Part shown: piece after piece, positions 24,632-31,952 of the stretch
How positions within the stretch are numbered: position 1 is the first letter of the stretch
Layout of the letters: each line of letters begins with the position of its first letter
NCBI RefSeq assembly: GCF_040932485.1
Contig: NZ_JBFRBH010000001.1
Coordinates: 124,001 to 188,000, forward strand
Length of the DNA stretch: 64,000 nucleotides
Source of the DNA: Gymnodinialimonas sp. 202GB13-11
GTDB lineage: Bacteria; Pseudomonadota; Alphaproteobacteria; Rhodobacterales; Rhodobacteraceae
Reading direction: 5' to 3'
Made by a program: the position numbers and the translations under genes
The notes under the pieces: model-generated
The model's database searches: none
What the model was told of the DNA's origin: nothing
The model's input: the letters and a program-made list of their open reading frames with translations, nothing else

Positions 24632-25079
24632 GACGGTATAGTTTTTTCCAATTAAAATATCATGCCGGATAGGCTTTTACCTATGGCGCCTCTGGAATAG
24701 GTTAGGGCTGTTGGAATTGAAATCAATTGCGGTGGGGCACGCTGCCGCATTTGAGGGTGGTCTTGCTGTTCTGGTTGTTGTCCCTTCCAGTGTGCACGCA
24801 CCAGCGGACCATCGCCACCGGGTGGCGCACGAAGACATCAGCCGTCAGTTTTTGTGCGTCACCCGATGGCCATTATCCTTGAGGCGAGCGCTTGTCCAAC
24901 GCCTCAACTTGAACGTGAAAATAGCAAAAAACTATCAGAAAAAGAAAATCAGTAGTCTTGACCTATGTAAGGCGTAGACCTATCTGCCTCCGCGAACCCG
25001 GCCATTGCGCATAAAAATGCAACTTCGTCTGGACGTAGGCGTGCATTGCACCACCTTTCAGGCGTAGACCGGCCAAGGA
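24632..25079. other. AT-rich intergenic region with divergent promoters
   Basis: The 448 bases between the OxyR-like gene and mnhA hold no credible gene. They include the palindrome at 24669-24684 and, at 24958-24986, TTGACC-N17-TATCTG, a fair sigma-70 promoter match pointing at mnhA. The 10-mer GGCGTAGACC occurs at 24971-24980 and again at 25061-25070. Confidence 0.5.
24669..24684. promoter_or_regulatory. Palindrome ATAGG-N6-CCTAT upstream of the OxyR-like gene
   Basis: A perfect five-base inverted repeat lies 38 bases before the OxyR-like start, where LysR-type regulators bind their own promoters. The ATAG...CTAT core recalls OxyR half-sites, although the spacing is eight, not seven. A looser copy, ATAGGTTAGGGCTGT, follows at 24697-24711. 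Confidence 0.45.
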
Positions 25080-27419
25080 ATGACGACGCTGCCCCTGCGG
25101 CAGCCATCGGAAGGACGAGACGACGTGGCAAAAGGCGGCGCGGAGGTGCCACGGCTGGCGGGCGGTCCTGCGGGGTGGGTATCGGTATTGATCCCTGCCG
25201 CACTATTTGCGTGGTTCGCGCAATTCCTGCCAGCGGTTGCCGCAGGCCAAACGCCCCTCATCGGCTTCGATTGGGTTCCCTCGATGGGCATCCGGCTGGA
25301 AATGCTGATCGACGGCCTGTCGTTGACCTTCGCGCTCCTGATCACCGGCATCGGCACGTTGGTCACGCTCTACACCACTTCCTATCTCGGCAAGCACCCG
25401 GAATACCCGCGCTTTGTGCTTTACCTGATGACCTTCATGGTCGGCATGTTGGGCCTTGTCCTCGCCGATAACCTGATCGCGCTGTTCGTCTTCTGGGAAG
25501 TGACCACCATCTCCTCCTACCTGCTGATCGGCTTCACCTCCGACAGCGCTAAATCCCGCCGCTCGGCCCTTCAGGCGTTGCTTGTCACAGGCACCGGCGG
25601 CCTCGCGCTTCTGGCGGGCATGATCCTTCTGGGGCAGGCGGCAGGCACCTATTCGCTGGCTGAGATCCGCACGATGGGCGACGCGATCCGCAACCACGAA
25701 CACTACGTGCCAATCCTGATCCTGTTCCTCGCAGGCGCCTTCACCAAATCGGCGCAATTCCCGTTCCATTTCTGGCTGCCCAACGCCATGGCAGCGCCCA
25801 CGCCGGTCTCCGCCTATCTGCATTCCGCCACGATGGTGAAAGGCGGCGTCTACCTCATGGCGCGTATGAACCCGACGTTGGGAGGGACGGAGCCTTGGTT
25901 CTGGGCCCTTGTCATTGCGGGCGGCTTCACCACGGTCTTCGCGAGCCTGCTGGCCATCCGCCAAACCGACATCAAGCAGGTGCTGGCCTACACCACCCTC
26001 ATGGCGCTCGGCGCGCTTACGCTTTTCATCGGCGCAGGCTCGTCGGACGCGATCAAGGCCGCGATGATCTTCCTTGTCGTACATTCGCTCTACAAAGCAG
26101 CACTCTTCCTGATGATCGGCATCGTCGACCACGAAACCGGCACCCGGGAGGTCGCCGACCTGCGCGGCCTCGCCCGCAAGATGCCCGTCACCTTCCTCGC
26201 CGGTGCGCTTGCCGCCATCTCCATGGCCGGCATCCCGCCCTTCTTCGGCTTCATCGGGAAAGAGTTCCTCTACAAGGCGGGGCTTGAGGCTGAAACAGCC
26301 CAACTCTGGATCACCGGCACCATCTTCGCCGCCTCCGTCCTGATGTTCGTCGCCGCAGGCATCGCCGTCGCGCGCCCCTTCCTCGGCAAGCTGCCCGAGC
26401 GGTTCAAGGACGTCCACGAAGGCCCCTTCCCGATGTGGATCGGCCCGTTCCTTTTGGGCGCACTGTCGCTGTTCATGGGTATCTATTCCGACATTCCCGA
26501 AATCTGGCTCGTCGGCCCCGCCACCGATGCGGTCTATGGCTCTGACGTGTCCGTTGACCTCTACCTGTTTGAAGAGGTCAACGCCGCCTTCATTCTCTCG
26601 ATGATCACCTTCGCTGTCGGCTTCATCCTCTACCTCATGCACGCTCGCCTGCGCAGCGCGCTGGCTGCAATTATCCAGGCGAACCCCCTCAAGTTCGATC
26701 CCGGCTGGGACCGCACGCTGGACGGTGTGAAGGCGCTGGCCGAATTCCAGACCCGCTACCTGCAATCCGGCGTGCTGACCCGCTACGTTTTCATCATCTT
26801 CGCCACCTTTGCGGCCGCCACCGGCTTCACGCTTTGGGCGCAGGATGCGCTGAACTTCCAGCTTGATATCGCCGCCGAACTCGACGGTCTCCTCTTCAAG
26901 CACTGGGCCGTGCTGGTCTTCATCACTGCGGGCGCGATCCTGACGGCGCTGACCCGGTCGCGCATGACCGCCATCGCCGCGCTTGGCGTTGTCGGCATCG
27001 GTGTCGCGCTTTTGTTCATCATGTTCTCTGCCCCCGACGTCGCCATCACCCAGCTTCTGGTCGAAACCCTCGTTGTCGTCCTCGTCGCCGTCGCGATGCT
27101 GAAACTGCCCCACCTCGGCGTGCGCACGAATGAGCCCAACCGCCCCGTCCATGCGATGCTCGCCATTGCCGTGGGCACCGTCACCACGCTGGTCCTTGTC
27201 GCCGTCCTTCAATCCGACCTCGACCTGCGCCTGACCGAGTATTTCAACGCGACCTCCTACTACGAGGCCTTCGGATCCAACATCGTGAACGTCATCCTCG
27301 TCGACTTCCGCGCGCTCGATACCTTCGGTGAGATTGCCGTCGTCGTCATCGCCGCCCTTTCGGCCTACGCACTGCTGCGCGGCACGCGCTACGGCTCCAT
27401 TCAGGAGGATGACAAATGA
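25080..27419 (+). CDS. mnhA: Mrp-type Na+/H+ antiporter subunit A
   Basis: The 779-residue membrane protein has the NuoL-like proton channel fold: VFWEVTTISSYLLIGF, the FHFWLPNAMAAPTPVSAYLH segment with its conserved Lys/His residues, and about 18 membrane segments. A MrpA-specific C-terminal extension (about 690-779) contains VNVILVDFRALDTFGEIAVV. It forms the core of the Mrp complex that exports Na+ in exchange for protons. The polar N-terminus is unusual: ATG 25080 has AAGGA almost touching it, and GTG 25125 (GGACGAGACGAC before it) is an alternative start. First gene of a seven-gene operon. Confidence 0.93.
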   Translation: MTTLPLRQPSEGRDDVAKGGAEVPRLAGGPAGWVSVLIPAALFAWFAQFLPAVAAGQTPLIGFDWVPSMGIRLEMLIDGLSLTFALLITGIGTLVTLYTTSYLGKHPEYPRFVLYLMTFMVGMLGLVLADNLIALFVFWEVTTISSYLLIGFTSDSAKSRRSALQALLVTGTGGLALLAGMILLGQAAGTYSLAEIRTMGDAIRNHEHYVPILILFLAGAFTKSAQFPFHFWLPNAMAAPTPVSAYLHSATMVKGGVYLMARMNPTLGGTEPWFWALVIAGGFTTVFASLLAIRQTDIKQVLAYTTLMALGALTLFIGAGSSDAIKAAMIFLVVHSLYKAALFLMIGIVDHETGTREVADLRGLARKMPVTFLAGALAAISMAGIPPFFGFIGKEFLYKAGLEAETAQLWITGTIFAASVLMFVAAGIAVARPFLGKLPERFKDVHEGPFPMWIGPFLLGALSLFMGIYSDIPEIWLVGPATDAVYGSDVSVDLYLFEEVNAAFILSMITFAVGFILYLMHARLRSALAAIIQANPLKFDPGWDRTLDGVKALAEFQTRYLQSGVLTRYVFIIFATFAAATGFTLWAQDALNFQLDIAAELDGLLFKHWAVLVFITAGAILTALTRSRMTAIAALGVVGIGVALLFIMFSAPDVAITQLLVETLVVVLVAVAMLKLPHLGVRTNEPNRPVHAMLAIAVGTVTTLVLVAVLQSDLDLRLTEYFNATSYYEAFGSNIVNVILVDFRALDTFGEIAVVVIAALSAYALLRGTRYGSIQEDDK

Positions 27420-27838
27420 TGAACTCGATCATCCTCAACGCGGCCACGCGCCTGCTTGTGGCACTGCTGCTGCTCTTCTCCGTCTACATGCTCCTGCGGG
27501 GTCACAACCTGCCCGGCGGCGGGTTTATCGGCGGGCTGATCGGCTCCACCGGTTTCATCCTCTACGCCATCGCCCAAGGTCCCACGGCTTGCCGCAAGGC
27601 CCTTCATTTTGAGCCTCAGAACATCGCCATGATCGGCCTCGGCACCGCACTGGCCGCGGGCGTCTACCCGGTCTTTTTCAACGACGCCTTCTTCACCGGC
27701 CAATGGTGGTTCATCGGGGATCGCGACAGCGGCGATTACATTCCGATCTCCTCGGTGCTTGTCTTCGACATCGGCGTCTACCTCGTCGTATTCGGCGCGA
27801 TCCTCACGCTTGTCCTCGCGCTGGAGGACGAAGTCTGA
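27416..27838 (+). CDS. mnhB: Mrp-type Na+/H+ antiporter subunit B
   Basis: The 140-residue protein has four membrane segments and the MnhB signature LLRGHNLPGGGFIGGLIGST near residue 30. Its ATG overlaps the mnhA stop. It is a membrane subunit of the antiporter complex. Confidence 0.93.
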   Translation: MMNSIILNAATRLLVALLLLFSVYMLLRGHNLPGGGFIGGLIGSTGFILYAIAQGPTACRKALHFEPQNIAMIGLGTALAAGVYPVFFNDAFFTGQWWFIGDRDSGDYIPISSVLVFDIGVYLVVFGAILTLVLALEDEV

Positions 27839-28254
27839 TGGAACTCCTCGTCGCCCTCATGGTCGGTGTCCTCGTCGCCGCCTCAGTCCACCTGATGCTG
27901 GCCCGCAATGTGCTGCGGTTCATCTTCGGCCTTGTGCTGATCTCGAACGCCGCCAACCTGACGATCTTCGTCTCCGGCCGCCTCACACCCGAAAGCCCGC
28001 CCCTGATCCCCGAAGGCGCCACCACCCCCGTGGCTGACGCCGCCAACGCCCTGCCGCAGGCCCTTGTGCTGACCGCCATCGTCATCGGATTCGGCCTCTT
28101 CGCCTTCGCCCTCACGCTGGTCTACCGAACCTACCAGAACCTGGGCACGCTCAACTCCGATGAGATGCGCCTGGCCGAACCGGTTGAAGGCAGGCCAAGC
28201 ACCGCGAAACAGGTGGCCGAAAAGCAATACATCGCGCGGGATACCCAATCATGA
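27838..28254 (+). CDS. mnhC: Mrp-type Na+/H+ antiporter subunit C
   Basis: From ATG 27838, which overlaps the mnhB stop (TGATG), the 138-residue product resembles NuoK: three membrane segments with VLRFIFGLVLISNAANLTIF and DAANALPQALVLTAIVIGFG. The polar C-terminus (about 30 residues) is longer than in many MnhC proteins. Confidence 0.93.
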   Translation: MELLVALMVGVLVAASVHLMLARNVLRFIFGLVLISNAANLTIFVSGRLTPESPPLIPEGATTPVADAANALPQALVLTAIVIGFGLFAFALTLVYRTYQNLGTLNSDEMRLAEPVEGRPSTAKQVAEKQYIARDTQS

Positions 28255-29762
28255 GCTGGATCCTCGCCACCCCCATCATCATCCCCTTCGCTACGGCGGT
28301 GCTGGCCTTCCTTTTCCGCCACGGGCCGGAAGGGCGCTGGATTTCTGTCCTCGGCTCGGCGGGTCTGCTGATCGCCTCGGTCTTTCTGATGATCGAAGTC
28401 CTCGATCAGGGCGTTGTCGCCGCACAGATGGGCCAATGGGCCGCCCCCTTCGGCATCACGCTGGTCGCAGATCTGCTCAGCGCCGTGATGGTCGTCATCA
28501 CCGGCATCACCGGGCTGGCCGTCGCGATCTACGCGCTAGCCGATGTCGATGACCGCAAGGAAAGTCTGGGCTACCACGCCCTCTACCAAGTGCTGCTCGC
28601 TGGCGTCTGCGGAGCGTTCCTGACCGGCGATCTCTTCAACCTCTACGTCTGGTTCGAGGTCATGCTGATCTCGTCCTTCGGCCTTTTGATCCTCGGTGGC
28701 ACGCGCCAGCAGCTCGACGGCGGCATCAAGTATGTCACCCTCAACCTGATCTCCACGATCCTGTTCCTGTCGGGCGTGGGCCTCCTCTACGGCATGACCG
28801 GCACCCTCAACATGGCCGACCTCCATGGCGCGGTGCAGGAGGTTGAAAACCCAGGCCTGCTCGTCGTCGTGGCTGTCATGTTCATGATCGCGTTCGGCGT
28901 GAAGGCCGCCGTCTTCCCGCTCTTCTTCTGGCTGCCCGCCAGCTACCACACGCCCGCCATCTCGGTGTCGGCCATCTTCGCGGGCCTGCTCACCAAGGTC
29001 GGTGTCTACGCGCTGATCCGCATGTTCACGCTCGTCTTCACCACGGACGTGCCCTACACCCACACGATCCTTCTGTGGGTGGCGGGGTTCACCATGGTCA
29101 CGGGCGTTCTGGGTGCTGCCGCGATGAACGATTTCCGCCGCATCCTGTCGTTCCACATCGTCAGCCAGATCGGCTACATGATCCTTGGTCTTGCGCTCTT
29201 CACACCTCTGGCCATCGTCGGTGCGGTCTTCTACCTCGTCCACCACATCATCGTGAAAGCGAACCTGTTCCTCGTGGCGGGCGTGGCGCGCCGCATCGCC
29301 GGCTCGACCGAGCTCAGCCAGATCGGCGGACTTTACAAAACCGCGCCTTTGTTGGCGCTTCTGTTCCTGATCCCGGCCTTCTCCCTTGCAGGTTTCCCGC
29401 CTTTGTCCGGGTTTTGGGCCAAGTTCGTTCTGATCAAGGCGGCGCTCGAAGATGGTGGGTATTTCATCGCTTTCGTGGCGCTGGCTGTGGGTCTTCTGAC
29501 GATCTACTCGATGACGAAGATCTGGGGCAACGCCTTCTGGAAACCGCATCCCGCGGGCCTGAACCCCAGCCTGTCCAGCCTCGCTCCGAAAGATCGCGCG
29601 GCGCTCCTGACCCCCATCGCGACGCTGGCGATCCTGACCTGCATTATCGGCCTTTTCCCAGAGCCGTTCATCCAATTTGCTGAACGATCTGCCGATCAGC
29701 TCCTGAACCCCGAGGTCTATGTGCAGGCCGTCCTCGGTGCAGCGCCGGAGGTCTCCCAATGA
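28251..29762 (+). CDS. mnhD: Mrp-type Na+/H+ antiporter subunit D
   Basis: The 503-residue product is a second NuoM/N-like channel subunit with about 14 membrane segments. Seen motifs are NLYVWFEVMLISSFGLLILG and FPLFFWLPASYHTPAISVSA, with the conserved Lys of proton-translocating subunits in AFGVKAAVFPL. The ATG overlaps the mnhC stop. Confidence 0.93.
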   Translation: MSWILATPIIIPFATAVLAFLFRHGPEGRWISVLGSAGLLIASVFLMIEVLDQGVVAAQMGQWAAPFGITLVADLLSAVMVVITGITGLAVAIYALADVDDRKESLGYHALYQVLLAGVCGAFLTGDLFNLYVWFEVMLISSFGLLILGGTRQQLDGGIKYVTLNLISTILFLSGVGLLYGMTGTLNMADLHGAVQEVENPGLLVVVAVMFMIAFGVKAAVFPLFFWLPASYHTPAISVSAIFAGLLTKVGVYALIRMFTLVFTTDVPYTHTILLWVAGFTMVTGVLGAAAMNDFRRILSFHIVSQIGYMILGLALFTPLAIVGAVFYLVHHIIVKANLFLVAGVARRIAGSTELSQIGGLYKTAPLLALLFLIPAFSLAGFPPLSGFWAKFVLIKAALEDGGYFIAFVALAVGLLTIYSMTKIWGNAFWKPHPAGLNPSLSSLAPKDRAALLTPIATLAILTCIIGLFPEPFIQFAERSADQLLNPEVYVQAVLGAAPEVSQ

Positions 29763-29832
29763 CACGCCGCCTTGCCCATCGTTGTTCAATGAAAATGCAA
29801 AGCGACATCGCCGCGCGCACGGAGAGTCGGTC

Positions 29833-30309
29833 ATGAATATCTTCGCCCTCAACATTGCGCTGGCCGTCGCCTGGGCGGCCCTCACCGGGGAAATCACGCT
29901 CGTTAATCTGCTTGTCGGCTTCGGCCTCGGCTCTGCGGCGCTGTTCGTGACACGCCCCCTGTTCCCCGGCTGCGATCGCTATTTCAAACGCACTTTCCGA
30001 TGGCTCCGTTTGGTCATAACCTTCTTGTGGGAACTCGTCGCCTCGTCGGTGCAGGTTGTTTTCGATGTTCTGACACCCCAGCACATGGCCCGCCCCGGCA
30101 TCGTCTCCGTCCCGCTCGACGTGAAGGATGAAATGGCCGTTCTGGTTCTGACAAACTACATCTCGCTCACCCCCGGCACGCTCAGCCTTGACGTGACCGA
30201 GGATTGCAACACGCTCTATATCCACGCGATGTTTGCCGATGACCCCGATGAGATCCGCCGCCAGATCAAGGAAGGCGTCGAGCGTCGCGTGAAGGAGGCC
30301 ATGGAATGA
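29833..30309 (+). CDS. mnhE: Mrp-type Na+/H+ antiporter subunit E
   Basis: From ATG 29833 (GGAGAG seven bases upstream) the 158-residue protein has two or three N-terminal membrane segments and the soluble MnhE tail with VLTNYISLTPGTLSLDVTED and LYIHAMF. Unlike the rest of the operon, it does not overlap its upstream neighbour: 70 bases separate it from mnhD. Confidence 0.92.
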   Translation: MNIFALNIALAVAWAALTGEITLVNLLVGFGLGSAALFVTRPLFPGCDRYFKRTFRWLRLVITFLWELVASSVQVVFDVLTPQHMARPGIVSVPLDVKDEMAVLVLTNYISLTPGTLSLDVTEDCNTLYIHAMFADDPDEIRRQIKEGVERRVKEAME

Positions 30310-30635
30310 GCAACGTTCTGTCCACCGCAATCGACATATCCTTCATTCTCGTGATGCTGGGCGTTGTCGGGGCCTTCATCCGCCTCGCGAAAGGCCCCAG
30401 CCTTCCCGACCGCGTCGTCGCGCTCGACATGATGACGGTGCTCATCGTGTCCTTCTGCGGCCTCTACGCGATCCTCAGCGAACAAACCGCCTTCGTCGAT
30501 GTCGCCATCGTCGTCGCAGTGATCGGCTTTCTGGCAACGGTCGCACTCGCCCGCTACGTCGAACGCCGCCAGCATCGCTATGACGGCGCCACCTCCGTCA
30601 CAGCCCCTGGCCCAAAGAAGGAGCCTGAGACATGA
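30306..30635 (+). CDS. mnhF: Mrp-type Na+/H+ antiporter subunit F
   Basis: The 109-residue protein has three membrane segments and the MnhF motif RLAKGPSLPDRVVALDMMTV. It overlaps mnhE by four bases. The last 25 residues are polar and charged. Confidence 0.93.
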   Translation: MSNVLSTAIDISFILVMLGVVGAFIRLAKGPSLPDRVVALDMMTVLIVSFCGLYAILSEQTAFVDVAIVVAVIGFLATVALARYVERRQHRYDGATSVTAPGPKKEPET

Positions 30636-30964
30636 TCGCAGACTATATCATGGCGGGCTTCATCCTCCTCGGCGGCTTCTTCTGCTTCGTCGCGGGCCTT
30701 GGCGTGCTGCGCCTGCCCGACGTGCTGATCCGAATGCACGCCTCCACCAAGGCGGGCACGTTGGGTTCGGGTCTGATCCTGATTGCGGTCGCGATCTTCT
30801 TCGCCGACACCGGCACGATCACCCGCGCCGTGGCCACGATCCTCTTCCTGCTGATCACCGCACCGGTTGCTGCTCACATGATCGGCCGCGCCGCGTTCCG
30901 AAGCCGCGTTCCACTGTGGAACACGAAGCTCGAAGAGGGCGCGGAAGAGAAGCTTTCCCGATAG
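30632..30964 (+). CDS. mnhG: Mrp-type Na+/H+ antiporter subunit G
   Basis: The 110-residue last subunit has three membrane segments and the MnhG motif LGVLRLPDVLIRMHASTKAG. It overlaps mnhF by four bases and completes the complex. Hairpins from 30989 on end the operon. Confidence 0.93.
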   Translation: MIADYIMAGFILLGGFFCFVAGLGVLRLPDVLIRMHASTKAGTLGSGLILIAVAIFFADTGTITRAVATILFLLITAPVAAHMIGRAAFRSRVPLWNTKLEEGAEEKLSR

Positions 30965-30988
30965 GGGGTAGACGCCCGTTCGCATCTG

Positions 30989-31096
30989 CGAAATCTTCTA
31001 GAAGATTTCGCGCAAACCCCTCCCGTTCGGGAGGAGTTCGCGCATCGGTCGACCCAAAAGTCCTCCCGTTTGGGAATAACTCGTCCCGTTCGGGAC
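30989..31096. terminator. Cluster of four hairpins between mnhG and the phosphatase gene
   Basis: A perfect 22-base palindrome lies at 30989-31010 (arms CGAAATCTTCT/AGAAGATTTCG). It is followed by CCTCCCGTTCGGGAGG at 31019-31034, TCCCGTTTGGGA at 31064-31075 and GTCCCGTTCGGGAC at 31083-31096. The last touches the stop of the converging phosphatase gene. They probably terminate from both sides; the three CCCGTTCGGG units are one short repeat. Confidence 0.65.
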
Positions 31097-31905
31097 TATG
31101 TTTGCAGGAAATCGTGGCGCCCGTCCGTTCGGATGGCGCAGGCGGTCAGACGCCCGGTTTTCCAAGCGGCCGTATCTGTCGCAATCCGCCCTTCAACGGC
31201 CACAGGCGCGTCCATCTCCGTATGGCCATGGGCCACCCACAGCCCGTCACCCCGCGGCGCGCTGTCGAATTCCGGGTGTCCCCAAAGCAGAACACGCGCG
31301 GTTTGATCGTCCATCGCATGGCCCGGATCTGCGCCTGCGTGAACAACCCATAGATTGCCTGACGTGTAGCTGAGCGGCAGGCTTTCGATCCATTCCCGCA
31401 GCCCCTTTGGCAGCCTGCGCCGCAGCGAATGGGCGGCGGCTGGGAAGGCGTCATATTCGGGGCTGTCTTCCAGATCGGCGGTTGCCACGCCAAAGCTGCG
31501 TAGCGTTTCACCGGCCCCGGCGCGCATCCAACGTGGACCTCGCGTGGCCGGATCGTCGAGGAAATCCAATAGCATACGCTCATGGTTGCCCATCAGACAG
31601 ACGACGTTCTCCGGGAACGTCTCCTGCAATTCGCGCATCCGTTGCAGCACTACGGCGCTGTCCGGTCCAAGGTCGATATAGTCACCTACGAACACGAGTT
31701 TCGGGTTTGTCGCTGAGGTCCCGCCGATATGAGCGTCGATCAGCTCCAGCATCAATTCAAGGAGGTCAGCGCGCCCGTGAATGTCACCGATCACGTAGGT
31801 CTGTTGCTCAGGGCAGGGCAAGTCGATGGCTTCGGCAATATCCGCCTGCGCCACTGGCTTTGCCTGATTTTTGCGCCCCAGGAGGGACTTTACCGACCTC
31901 AACAT
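31096..31905 (-). CDS. PPP-type metallophosphoesterase (serine/threonine phosphatase-like)
   Basis: The 269-residue protein has the metal-binding motifs in order: GDIHGR (about residue 40), GDYIDLGPDS (about 74) and GNHE (about 105), with later His residues in VVHAGADP and WVAHGHT. It should hydrolyse phosphate esters or phosphoproteins in the cytoplasm. The second motif usually reads GDYIDRGP, with a phosphate-binding Arg; here it is Leu, which may change activity. It is followed by the hairpin cluster and lies downstream of an unrelated ABC operon on the same strand. Confidence 0.85.
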   Translation of the reverse strand: MLRSVKSLLGRKNQAKPVAQADIAEAIDLPCPEQQTYVIGDIHGRADLLELMLELIDAHIGGTSATNPKLVFVGDYIDLGPDSAVVLQRMRELQETFPENVVCLMGNHERMLLDFLDDPATRGPRWMRAGAGETLRSFGVATADLEDSPEYDAFPAAAHSLRRRLPKGLREWIESLPLSYTSGNLWVVHAGADPGHAMDDQTARVLLWGHPEFDSAPRGDGLWVAHGHTEMDAPVAVEGRIATDTAAWKTGRLTACAIRTDGRHDFLQT

Positions 31906-31952
31906 ACCCTAACAGGTGCGACCTCGGGCCGGGTTTGGCAAGGGAAAAGCCC

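Noticed and set aside
25203-27212. Long open frame of 669 codons on the minus strand
   Set aside because: It is the antisense shadow of mnhA; its Asp/Glu/His/Arg-rich composition has no family look and no operon support.
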